Below are positions 1 through 16,800 of a stretch of 64,000 nucleotides of DNA, in pieces. This stretch comes from Oegoconia quadripuncta (taxonomy: Eukaryota > Arthropoda > Insecta > Lepidoptera > Autostichidae), in NCBI GenBank assembly GCA_949316235.1, contig OX438741.1, forward strand, positions 41,058,067 through 41,122,066. The letters are read 5' to 3'. The translations under genes were made by a program, and so were the position numbers. Below the pieces are notes generated by a model that saw only the letters and a program-made list of their open reading frames with translations, had not been told where the DNA came from and ran no database searches. Numbering within the stretch: position 1 is the stretch's first letter; each line of letters opens with the position of its first letter.

Positions 1-141
1 GGTGGGTGTTTGCTTTAAAGATCAGTTTCTTATCAGTACTTAGGCCTCAATTTCATTTAATATAAGGTGTGATTAACTTCATATGGAACTACTTATGACA
101 GCTTGGAACAAAGATCTTGAAGCTGTGTTTAAAATTTTCAG

Positions 142-5967
<5,826 letters not shown>

Positions 5968-6004
5968 ATATGTGAGAGAAATTGTTTGTTTTTTTTTTTA
6001 TTAA

Positions 6005-6720
6005 AAACTGGTTTCACGTTTGACTACAATCTCACCTGATGGAAAGTGACGATGTAGCCGAAGATGTATCACGCGCACCCAGTAAATGCCTATTCACTCT
6101 AGACTAGGGTTGCCAGATTGAGAAATCAAATTTTCTGGACAATATTCTAAAATATCTGGACAAAAGGATTTTAGGCTGGACAAAATAAAAATCAGCATTA
6201 ATCAGCCGAAATAAGACATATATTTAAGTAATTTGTACTTACTTAGGTATAATTATCATAATAAAAACGAAAATATAAACTAATGAGCTGAACAACTGAA
6301 ACACCTTGCAAAACAAACAAATTTGCAAACAAGCAAAACAAACTTGCAAACAAAAACAAAGGAAACTACGTACCGCGAGCTGTTCGCGTGAGGCGGCGGT
6401 GGCGGCTTTTTATTTTTATCTGGACAATTTGCCTAAAACCGGGACACTGGACAACGTGTGATATTGCTGGACAATCCAGCCAAGTCCAGCCAATCTGGTA
6501 ACCCTACTCTAGACTTGAAGATCCCAAGGTTGTAAGTGTCGGGAAAAACCGACGCGGGCAGTGAGTTCCATACCTTAGCAGTCCGCATTATAAATGAAGC
6601 AAAGCGCTTAGTGCGGATGTTCGGTATGTTGACAACATATGGATGGAAACCCCCCCCCGCCTGGTTGTCCGAAGATGGAAAGGGGACGGTGGAATAAGAT
6701 CGTGCAATTCCATCGCACAC
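6005..6720 (-). pseudogene. LINE (family A) C-terminal remnant with an inserted TIR element
   Basis: Minus-strand codons from 6720 to 6507 read GGGFHPYVVNIPNIRTKRF and then VWNSLPASVFPDTYNLGIFKSRV, a typical end of a non-LTR reverse transcriptase. The tail resumes at 6105-6005 (anti-sense of 'catctggtgagattg'-type tail) after a 400-bp element split it. It is a 5'-truncated dead copy just downstream of RNF113. Confidence 0.7.
6106..6505. mobile_element. 400-bp DNA transposon-like insertion with 10-bp target duplication
   Basis: The ends agggttgccagattg and (reverse complement) agggttaccagattg are 15-bp inverted repeats with one mismatch. The element is flanked on both sides by actctagact (6096-6105 and 6506-6515). 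It sits inside the family-A LINE, so its boundaries are clear. No transposase. The superfamily is not identified; a 9-10 bp duplication would suit a Mutator-like element. Confidence 0.75.
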
Positions 6721-6904
6721 TTACCGAAATGTATCCTGTAAAACACTGAAAGGCATTGGTTTGTTTTATTCTTATAAATAAAAGATTTTTAGTTTGGGCG
6801 GTTGGCGCCGGGGTTTCAATAGGATAGGATAAGATATGCGTTGCATTTTTTCTACCATTGGCAACACTGCTTGAGAGTTTTCAAATTTATATTTAATTTA
6901 TGAG

Positions 6905-7030
6905 AAATAAAAATTCTAAGACATTTGAAGTCCCCAACCCGCATTGGGCTAGCGTGGTGGAATAGCCCAAACTCCCTCATTACGAGGGAAGGCCTATATC
7001 CCTGCAGTGGGATGTTTACGGGCTGAGATA
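6905..7030 (+). repeat. Interspersed repeat fragment shared with 10.0 and 38.8 kb
   Basis: Contains 'ccccaacccgcattgggc', 'ccctcattacgagggaagg' and 'ccctgcagtgggatgtttac', the same blocks (in the opposite orientation) as the body of the family-3 SINEs at 10.0 and 38.75 kb. No coding content. Confidence 0.5.
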
Positions 7031-7040
7031 ATGATAAATA

Positions 7041-7302
7041 AATAAATATCCTTGGACATACACACAATGCCATCTAGTTCTACTTTAAGCAACTATAGGC
7101 TTGTGTTGTGGATACCAGATATAGGTACTACATAAATACATATTTTTTTTCGTAAATAAATACTTATTATAAATGAAAATATCCATAACTCGGGTACACA
7201 TGTCCGTATACATCACACAAACATATGCCCCTAGCCGGATTCGAACTCGCAACCTTTTGGTATAGTGGCCAGAGTTTCTAACCACTACACCAAACAGGTC
7301 GT
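7041..7302 (-). mobile_element. tRNA-derived SINE (family 1)
   Basis: On the minus strand the head has tggtgtagtggttag and ggttgcgagttcgaatccgg. The body and the 3' end (gtccaaggatatttatttat) match the copy at 1678. Confidence 0.75.
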
Positions 7303-7522
7303 CTATCTTCTTTGATTCTTGCTATTTTGAAAAATTTAAAATGATATAATAATAAAAAAATTTCAATAAATTAAATCAGCCGATACATAAAAAAAACGTA
7401 GGTACGTGTCAATGTATCAGTCATTTTCTATGGTCACTGTTTTCTATGGCCATTTTTGATTACTAACTACTTCTCTAAGGAACCATAGTTTTCATTGTAC
7501 GTACGTACGTAGTCATTTGACG

Positions 7523-7640
7523 GCCGACTGGTGTAGTGGATAGTGACGCTGTCAGCGAAACCAACGGTTGCGGGTTCGAATCCCGCGAAGGGTAAATGTA
7601 TGATGAATACGGACATTTATTCCCGAATCATGGATTTTTT
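7523..7640 (+). mobile_element. tRNA-derived SINE head fragment
   Basis: 'gactggtgtagtggatagtg' (A box) and 'ggttgcgggttcgaatcccg' (B box) are followed by 'gatgaatacggacatttatt'. Only the head is present. It is related to the minus copies at 40.1 and 62.0 kb. Confidence 0.6.
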
Positions 7641-7686
7641 ACCCTAAGGAGAAAAATAGGGCATTATTAGGTAAGTGGTTTCACTT

Positions 7687-7735
7687 ACGTGTTTACGCCA
7701 TTACCTTCTGTTTGAAGGTAATGGCGTAAACACGT
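7687..7735. repeat. Perfect 21-bp inverted repeat with 7-nt loop
   Basis: Arms 7687-7707 (acgtgtttacgccattacctt) and 7715-7735 are exact reverse complements around ctgtttg. The upstream 'gggcattattaggtaagtgg' resembles the end of the MITE at 4525, so this may be a MITE remnant rather than an RNA gene. Confidence 0.85.
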
Positions 7736-7924
7736 TTATATCGCTATTAATTTACGATTCAATAAGTCTTTCAGTTGAATAAAAGGACATTGCTAAATAT
7801 CATCAAGATGTATACATAGCCTTGTCTTTTATTGTTTTTATCATTTTACAATTAGAGAATATAAAGGTTCTTAATAATATTTTTTTTTTCAAATCAAAAC
7901 CATCATCGAATATCCCGTTGTTAT

Positions 7925-8000
7925 TCATTAAAAGGGTTATGTATGAGGTTTTTCAATAAGGTTCCAGTTGATATACAAAATCCTTCTCTCAGACTAGATG
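7925..8000 (+). mobile_element. Short LINE (family B) fragment; rest of 7740-8660 unassigned
   Basis: 'gggttatgtatgaggttttt' and 'caataaggttccagttgata' match the family-B LINE. From 8000 to 8660 the sequence is non-repetitive with several small ORFs but no recognisable protein. Confidence 0.45.
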
Positions 8001-8671
8001 ATTGGTGTAAGGGTATATTTTCTCAAACATGCATGGAAATATTGTCATTACTTTCGAAAAAAGAACACGCGAAGTATCTAATTTACGGACAGCGAAAAAT
8101 AAATCCATATTGCAGGAGCGTTTTTTGAATTTGGAACATTACAACGCTCCAGCAATGTTGTATGAAACGGCGTGCTGGGGTTATTATATACTCTTTGATT
8201 GGATCTCTTTTATCATTCTTGGCATACCAAAATCTCTTTGCTTAGTACAAATTGCGTTCACGTGGCTGTATGCGTAAATGCGTTTGCCTTTCGGCACAGA
8301 TGATAAATAGAAAATCGGCTTCGTCTTGATTTGTTATTTAAATATTTATTATTTCCCTGCATTCTTTTGAGAAAAGCACAATATATGCCTCGGCGTAAAT
8401 GGCATTTGCCTGTCTCGTTAGTGAAGTCCTCGCCTACGACTCGACCCTCAAACTCATACTCGACCTGCAATTGCCTATTTCCCGGCCTTTGCAATAATGT
8501 ACTATTATTACTCCTTAAAATCCACGAGTTACTATTGCGTCACTTTTCCAGACGCAGATCTAATACAACAATGTCACTTTATCAAAACCGATAGGTAAAG
8601 CGTATCGTTACGCCATTAATTTTACTGCACACGTGCGAGAAGCACTCATTGCGCTGTCGCATTCGTTATTG

Positions 8672-8745
8672 TTACCAAGCAAAGTTAAGCATCGTCTGGT
8701 ATAGTCAGTACTCTTGGATGGGTGACCACTAGTACCATTTTCATA
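8672..8745 (+). pseudogene. 5S rRNA-derived fragment (3' half)
   Basis: 'aagttaagcatcgtctggt' followed by 'agtcagtactcttggatggg' and 'tgaccactagtacc' matches the conserved 5S rRNA region GAAGTTAAGC...TTAGTACTTGGATGGGTGACC, with some changes. The 5' third is missing and the 3' end is diverged, so it is a 5S pseudogene or the head of a 5S-derived SINE, not a functional gene. It is followed by a T run and a SINE. Confidence 0.7.
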
Positions 8746-8761
8746 CCAGTTTTACCGTGTT

Positions 8762-9064
8762 TTTTTTATGCACGACGGGTTGATACTTGACCTCAATCAC
8801 ACCTGATGTTAAGTGAAAATACGGTCGAAGGTGGAAGCGTACTGACCCGGAAACCCCAACACCTTTGGGGGACTGGCTATCTTATCTCTGACAACCGGAA
8901 CACAACAATGCTATTAATATTGTTGCTTGGCGGCAGATTTAGATAAGATGATGGTAGCTAGCCAGGCGGATATTTAAAATGCCCTACCACCAACCAAACC
9001 GAGTACTTAAACATGTACCCCGCTGGGGATCGAACCCGCGACCTCCGAATCGTAAACCCAATGT
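8762..9064 (-). mobile_element. tRNA-derived SINE (family 2)
   Basis: The minus strand carries a B box in 'ggtcgcgggttcgatcccca' and the body ggttggtggtagggcatttt, ctagctaccaccatcttatc, ending in cgtgcataaaaaaa. The A-box end is cut at about 9064, where an inverted partial copy begins. Confidence 0.75.
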
Positions 9065-9430
9065 TGTTGCTACCACCATCTTATCTAAATCTGCCGCCAA
9101 ACAGCAATGTTAATAGCATTGTTGTGTTCCGGTTGTCAGAGATCAGAGAGAGAGAGAGAGAGAGAGAAAGTTGTCACAACAAAACATAAGGAATGCAATA
9201 CTGCCCCCGTTAGTTGAAAAGGCGCATCTAACACTTTGTTGTGACAACTTTCTCTCTCTCTCTCTCTCTCTGATCTCTCTCTCTGATCTCTCTCTCTGAT
9301 CTCTCTCTCTGATCTCTCTCTCTGATCTCTCTCTCTGATCTCTCTCTCTGATCTCTGACAACCGGAACACGACAATGCTATTAATATTGCTGTTTGGCGG
9401 CAGATTTAGATAAGATGGTGGTAGCTAGCC
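9065..9430. repeat. Inverted pair of SINE arms around GA and CTCTGAT tandem repeats
   Basis: The left arm (ctaccaccatcttatctaaa ... ccggttgtcagagatc) and the right arm (its reverse complement, to about 9422) flank (GA)n at 9143-9168, a unique core (9180-9230), and (CT)n plus seven or so ctctgatctctct units at 9250-9355. The predicted RNA would fold into a long hairpin. Confidence 0.8.
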
Positions 9431-9533
9431 AGGTGGACATTTTAAAATGCCCTACCACCAACCAAACCGAGTACTTAAACATCGCTAAACCGCTGGGGAT
9501 CGAACCCGCGACCTCCGAATCGTAAACCCAATA
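9352..9533 (-). mobile_element. tRNA-derived SINE (family 2), partial
   Basis: Minus-strand B box 'ggtcgcgggttcgatcccca' at 9495-9514 and the same body as the copy at 8762. Its distal part is shared with the hairpin arm. Confidence 0.65.
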
Positions 9534-9696
9534 CAAATACAAATATTGTCATGCCAAAAAATACCTTACGGTAAAAACACGCATCTGGAATTTTTTATTA
9601 GGTACACCAACAGATTTAGTCTTAAGTGAATGAATAATACACACATAGTAACATTTCATATACCTACGCATGTCAATTAGAGGTGTACACAGCATT

Positions 9697-9937
9697 AGTA
9701 TACACAATGCATCTAGTTCCACAGTAAGCAACTATAGGCTTTTATTGTGGTTGATATAAGTACTTCATAAATAATTTTTTTTTTGTAAATAATTACTTAT
9801 TATAAATGAAAACATCCACAACTCGGGTACACATGTCCGTATTCATCAGACAAACATATGCCCCTAGCGGGATTCGAACCCGCAACCTTTTGGTATAGTG
9901 GTCAGAGTTGCTAACCACTACATCAAACAGGTCGTCA
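9697..9937 (-). mobile_element. tRNA-derived SINE (family 1)
   Basis: Minus-strand head with gttgcgggttcgaatcccgc and a gtagtggttagcaactctg A-box region, a full body, and a 3' end at 'gatgcattgtgtatac'. 9533-9696 is AT-rich without features. Confidence 0.75.
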
Positions 9938-10016
9938 AGTATCGCTTGATTCAAGAGATTTATTGAAATTTTTTTATTATTATATAATTTTAAATTCTTC
10001 AAAATGGTAAGAATCA

Positions 10017-10256
10017 AAGATCCGTAAACATCCCACTGCAGGGATATAGGCCTTCCCTCGTATAATGAGGGAGTATGGGCCATACTCCACTTCGCTGGCC
10101 CAATACGCGTTGGGGCCTTCACATGCCTTACAATTTATTTTTCATAAATTAAATTTAATTTGAAAAGTCATCGGTACATGGCCTGTCTGGATATCGAACG
10201 AGGATCTTCCAAATTGGGAGACCGCGTCTTAACCGCTGAGCCACCGACGCTCCTCC
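10017..10256 (-). mobile_element. tRNA-derived SINE (family 3)
   Basis: The minus strand begins gagcgtcggtggctcagcgg (A box), then cgttcgatatccagacag (B-box region, decayed), and ends at the 'gggatgtttacgg' block. A better copy lies at 38.75 kb. Confidence 0.6.
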
Positions 10257-10274
10257 GAATCAAAGATATTTATA

Positions 10275-10515
10275 TATAACTAGCTTTCCTCCCGCGACTT
10301 CGTCCGCGTGGAAGATTTTATCAAAATACAAACAACAAACTTTCATCCCCTATTTTATCCCCTTGGGGGTAGAATTTATCAAAATCCTTTCTTAGCGGAT
10401 GCCTACGTCATAACATCTACCTGCATGCCAAATTTCAGCCCGATCCGTCCAGTGGTTTGGGCTGGGCGTTGATAGATCACTATGTCAGTCACCTTTGAGT
10501 TATATATATTTAGAT
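10275..10515 (+). mobile_element. LINE-like 3' fragment ('cccgcgacttcgtccgcgtg' repeat)
   Basis: Carries 'cccgcgacttcgtccgcgtg', 'caaatttcagcccgatccgt' and 'cgttgatagatcactatgtc', a block widespread in Lepidoptera. No ORF. I infer an RTE-type LINE end, but the class is not proven. Confidence 0.45.
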
Positions 10516-10837
10516 TTATGATTTGCTTTTAGGTGTTTCGAGTGATTAAGTTTTGTAAAAAAAAATTATGTAATGTAAATATTTTACAAGAAAAAATGTC
10601 AGGATTCACCTACTTAGGTATAAATAAGTAGTTTTGAAAAATCCTAAAAAAAACCTTCAGGTTATATAAATAAAAAAAATGCCCAATTATGTGGTAAAAT
10701 CGATTCGCGCCAATTAGTACCAACCACTCAATTAGTATGTATTAGTAGGTAATATGATATGAGAAGTAGAAACAAATTAAGATATTTATATAAGTCTTTT
10801 ACTCGATAGACGGCAGTGCCGGAGCTGGTCCATTATT

Positions 10838-13800
10838 ATGGGTAAGTTCTGTGATAACAAATAGTTCTGCAGCTATTATGGATATACATTGAGCTGGGGG
10901 CCGATCGCGCTAAGTTTGAACGATAATGGTGTCGATTCGGATGTACACCAACTAAACTAAGGCCCGTATTAATAAACCTTTCTCAAGATTGAGAACGGTC
11001 TCAAGTAAACGTATTGATTAATAAACCTTACTTGAAGACTTGAAAAGCATGTGCATATTCAAGCAGTACTCACTTGAGAGGTGCGCGTATTAATAAACGA
11101 AACTCAAAACTATCATTCATTCGCCGCTGAGGCGAATACTTGAGAAGTGAAGTCAGTTGAGTAGACCTCAAACAGCATTAATGAAATTCTTCATACAAAA
11201 CGCCAATTTCATAGGTAAGGACCTAATATAAACAGCGGGTGTCTAGGAGCTGAGTCACGTGTCTCTATATCTCTCTGTTACCCAGGACCGAGGCTCGCCC
11301 TGCTGTTGTTGTACCTAGCATTAGTAAAAGGCCAGGGACCGAATCCGTGCATCAGCCGATCAGCAGGCACCCTGCCTCATCCCACATCATGCTACAAATA
11401 TATTGTATGCGACGGTGGGAAGGCAATCGCTCATGTTTGCCCTACTAACTACCGCTTCGACAGGGTCAGACTCGTAAGTATTTTTTTTACTCTGTTATTT
11501 TACATTGTGACGGGATACCCCGGGGCAGGGAGCAAAACAAAATAATACCATACATTGTATAATATGAGGTCTAACAAAATTAACCCGTGTTCAGCATAGA
11601 ACTCGCCTGACGCTGTCGGCACGATTATGTAAAGACTGGCGCCATCTATCGGCGAACGCGTGAAACCATCACTAATCAATTTATTCACTTCAATAGATAC
11701 AAGTGTACCCTTCTCACGGGTTTCAGGACAATCCGATAGATGGCGCAAATCTTAATGTATACAGGGCGTCCCAAAGTTATGGGACATGAAGGGGAAGTAC
11801 CTTAAATATCGTAGATAGTGAATTTTGCTCAAAGAAGACTTTATGTTATTTTTAAAAGTTAGTAATTCTGCATTCATAGATTTTCTAAAAATTATTTGCT
11901 TCGGCTGGGAATCGAACCGACTCAAATGTGAAAAAAAAAACACCCTACTTTTATGATGCCAATCGAAAGAATAGCTAAAAAATAATAACTCTGCCTAAGT
12001 AACATAGTATTTTAAAAGAAAGGAACAACGTGAAATTAATCATTTTAATCAAATAAAAAACATACATGAAACTGCCGTAGTCAATTAAGTAGGTATTTTT
12101 TTGTAAATTAATTAATTAAATGCTCAAAATGTGATCCCTCTTGTCTTACGCAAATCGCCAATCTTTTAATGAGCCCGCTGCCTGTTGATTTTCTAATCAT
12201 TTTATGGTGAACACTCGATGTGATATGGCACAATTCTGTTTGCAACTCGCCTACGTTCTCGTATCGCTTTTTGTATAGCATATCTTTCACGTATCCCCAA
12301 AAGAAGAAATCTAATGGTGTGAGGTCCGGGGATCTGGCCGGCCATCTAATCGGTCCATTTGTACCAATCCATGTAGGAAAACATTCATTTAGAAAATCTG
12401 CTGCTCTCCGACTATTATGAGCCGGAGCTCCATCTTGTTGGAAAATTAAGTTTTCTTGCTCCGCCGCGGAATGGTTTCTTATCTTATCCCTTAAAATTTG
12501 AAGTATTCCTAAATACTTTTCTGTGTTCAAGGTTCCTTGGTAAAAATGGATTAAGAAAACCCGGTTTTTTAAAAGTCCGCACCAACAGTTGAGTGAAAAA
12601 CGCACTTGGTTATTAGTTTCAGTCACTCGTAGGGGATTTTCTTTAGACCAAATACGATTATTGTTGCGGTTATACATACCGTTATTGCTAAAGTTAGATT
12701 CGTCTGTCCAAATAATATTATCCAAAAAATTTGGATCTTCGAGCAATCGTGCCTGGATATCAAGACAGAAATTTTTTCTCCTTTCTGTATCGCCCGGAAG
12801 TAATTTTTGAACCAATCGTCCTTCAACATAACTCTTAAAACCGTGTTTTTTTAATACACGGTGTATTTTACTTTTTGAAACTCCAATTTCATGTTCTCCT
12901 TCTCTCACCGATGCTTTCGGAAAAGCCGAAAAGTAAATTAAAATACCAAGTTCTTCGTCGTTGATCGTATGGTTTTCTTGCTGTGGTTCTCTTGGGCGTT
13001 TATCGAAACGTCCCAGAGTTTTCAAATTGTTCACAAGCCTTTTCAAAACTTTACGAGACGGTATTTGTCTATCAGGATATTTTACGCCATACCACCGCAA
13101 ACTTCTAGAGATATCTTTATCGTTCAAAAAATATGCTTCCATTAGATCAAAACTTACTTGATATGCCATGTTCGCAATAAATTAACACAATAACACTTGT
13201 GTAAGTGAATTGAGACTAAACAGATCAATATCCGAAAAACAAACGCTCGCACATACTGTTCCATTTTCAAATTTAAGAACAACATTTAAAAATATCACTT
13301 CTTTTTAAAATATCTTAAAAGTATGCATTCAAACAAACGCTGTCATAAACTGTTCCATTTTCAAATTATAAATTATTTATTTTTGTTTTTAATTTGCCTT
13401 CTGTCTAGCTTACAGAGGACGTATTGAAATACAAGTTTTATCATTTCATCTACACGTGCACTTATAATAAGGAAAACTATGTTAGTACCTATTTTATGAA
13501 GTGGGTACTTATTTACGAATAATCAATGCTATCTTTGGAATGATAATATCGCTACTTTTCGAACGTCGTCGGCAATAAATAACTTTCTTGAAATTTGACT
13601 CAATCATTTTATGTTGTTCCTTTCTTTTAAAATACTATGTTACTTAGGCAGAGTTATTATTTTTTAGCTATTCTTTCGATTGGCATCATAAAAGTAGGGT
13701 GTTTTTTTTTTCACATTTAAGTCGGTTCGATTCCCAGCCGAAGCAAGTAATTTTTAGAAAATCTATGAATGCAGAATTACTAACTTTTAAAAATAACATA

Positions 13801-16800
13801 AAGTCTTCTTTGAGCAAAATTCACTATCTACGATATTTAAGGTACTTCCCCTTCATGTCCCATAACTTTGGGACGCCCTGTATATACTGGCGCGCGGCCA
13901 GTTTTTCTCTCTCTACCAATCGGTGCAGCATCCAACAATAAACCCTCGATCACCACGCAGTTGCCGTTTATCCCCAACAACCCGACAAACGTTGCAGAAT
14001 GTATGTATAGGATGTACCCTATTACGAAAATAATAAAACATTAAAGTTAACAGATTTTATTAAAAAAATAAAAGAAATGTGAACTTTGTGAGTTGGACAT
14101 TAATGGCCGCGCACTCTAAGTACTTTACCACAACACACAATCACGTGCCGCGGTATCTTTGAAGACGCCTCTGGCGACCACTCGCCGCTCGCCGCCGGCG
14201 CTTGCCCCGGCGCCGCCGCGCCGCGCTGTGATTGGTTGCGCCCTGTGCCCCGCCACCCGCCATCCCCATTGGCGTCTTCCATATCAATGGAACGTTGCGT
14301 TATTTCTCATTGATAAAATCAGGTACAATCGAAATGAAGTAAGTCTGTTAATTTGTATTTTCAATTGCACTTACATTTAATTTTTTTACTCGGAAACTAA
14401 ATTTTTAAGGCTAGTTTTTTTATTGTCATGTACGTGCAATTGCCAAAGTTTATCGGGTTAATTTTGTTAGACCCTATATTGTTTCACCGTATATTGTATA
14501 AAATATGGTTCGGACTAAATACACAAGTCACCCGGGATAAACTGTCGCATATAATATTATTTAAAAAAAACAGCCAAGATTGTGACTCTAAACCTCAGGG
14601 GTGCGAATCCGAAAGATCGGCCCTCTCAAGTTAAGGACTTAAGGGTTAAGGTGACGCGGAGACACGGGGCAGCTGGCGTCAGAATCCGACCACGACGAAA
14701 ATTACAGAGCTCCGGAATCCGACGACATTTGTGGGGCAATTCAGAAACCGTAGAATTTGAGGGGGTAGCTCTGGAACCCGACGAAATATGTGGTTCAGGA
14801 ACCCTTTTCCAATATAAGGGGTCCTGAACACTTAAACACTTTTATTCACCACTACCATCTTATCTAAATCTGCCGCCAAACAGCAATGTTAATAGCATTG
14901 TTGTGTTCCGGTTGTCAGAGATAAGATAGCCAGTTCTCCAAATATTTGGGTTCGGCCTCATCTTCAATCGATTAAAACTTACAAATACGATTAAGACAAT
15001 TAATGAATTAAATGAATTAAGATATCGAGTTAACGGTACAAGATAAGAAAGTTGAGAGTCTAAGGCCCGTATTAATAAACCAATCTCAATACATGTCTTG
15101 AGGTTGTATCACCCGAGATGCATCTTAAGCAGTTGACGCTATCTCAAGCTCCGTGCTAATTTATAAACCAATCTTGAGATCTACTCAGCTGAGATCACTT
15201 CTCAAGTATTCGCCTCAGCGGCGAATTAATGAAAGTCTTGAGTTTCGTTTATTAATACGTAAAACTCGGCGCACCTCTCAAGTGAGTACTGCTTGAGTAT
15301 CCACGTGCGTTTCAGGTCTCAAGTTAGGTTTATTAATCAACACGTTTACTTGAGACCGATCACGAGACTGTTCGCAATCTTGAGAAAGGTTTATTAATAC
15401 GGGCCTAAGATTATTTCATAATTTTAATGAGAATCCAGTCCTTTTTGATTCGATCATAGTGCGAACTACCGTGTCCGCCGTGAGAACGAGACTTTTTTTT
15501 TAATTGTATCTCAACTTATGCGAGATTAAAGATTATCACAGCCAAGGCTATGGAACTCCCTTCTTCTTTCCTGAATCCTACAATTGGATCTTCAAGAGCA
15601 GGGTGAATAGGCATCTACTGAGATAGCGTGGTTTGTCTTCGGCCACATCGTCACTTTCCATCAGGTGAAATTGTGGTCCAACGCATACGCGTTGGACGCG
15701 CATACTGAATACTCAGTTAATAAAAAAAACCATCTAATGTTCGATTAAATTTGCCACTGCATGGATAGGAATTCTATGAAGTTGTTCATTCATTTGGTAC
15801 GAAATCGTTCGCAGTGACATCTATGAAGGTCGTGTTGAAACCTCTTAATAATACGGCTAAATGAAAGAGATCTAAAAGGGGCACATAATTATACCAAATG
15901 ACTGTACTAAACATGTGGCGTATATTGAGCCACGGAGGCGGCTATATAGGGTCTACCAAAATTAACCCGACAAACTTTGGCAATTGCACGTATATTTCAA
16001 TAATGTAATACCTATATTCATTAAAAAAACTAGCCTTAAAAATTTTGTTTCCGAGTAAAAAAATTAAATGACTTACTTCATTGACTGTACAAATAAATGA
16101 ATAAGAATAAATATTTTGGATAACATCAAGGTTTTTGCTTATTTCTATTTGTAAAAAAACACATACATTCAGTGTACTAAGTATCGGGAATTTGTCAATA
16201 AAACAAAAAATACAAATTATTCATCTAAATTTATTTTATCGCCTTCAAAGTAGGCCCCATCGCTTGCAATACAACATCTCCACCGCTTCACCCAGTCTTC
16301 CATACATTTTTCATAGGCTATTTGCGGTATGGCCTTTAGCTCATTCAGCGAATTTTCTTTTATGGCTTCTATCGACTCAAAACGTTTTCCTCGAAGTGGT
16401 AATTTTAACTTGGGAAATAAAAAAAAGTCAGACGGAGCCATATCAGGTGAATACGGTGCTTGGTCGAGAACTTTTGTTGAATTTTTCGCTAAAAACTCTT
16501 TCACTATAATGGCTGTGTGTGATGGTGCATTATCATGGTGCAGCATCCATGAGTTGTGTTGCCACAAATCTGGACGTTTTCGGCGGATACTCTCACGCAA
16601 ACGCTTCATGACGCCTAAATAATATTCTTTATTCACTGTTTCTCCCTCTGGAAGGAATTCGGAGTGAACCACACCACGGTAGTCAAAAAAAACTGTCAGC
16701 ATCACCTTGATTTTGGAGCGACTTTGCCGCGGTTTTTTGGGTTTCGGCTCGTTTTCGAGACGCCATTCTGAAGACTGTTGGCTTGTTTGTATGTCGTACT

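Noticed and set aside
11752..11943. 63-codon frame MFFFSHLSRFDSQPKQ, found four times
   Set aside because: It lies within the transposon TIRs and recurs only because the TIR does; no evidence of translation.
12589..12829. Extra frames inside the DD40D transposase region
   Set aside because: Other-frame shadows of the intact 353-residue transposase.
14582..14827. 81-codon plus frame rich in Arg
   Set aside because: No domain or splice context; sits between a MITE and a SINE fragment.
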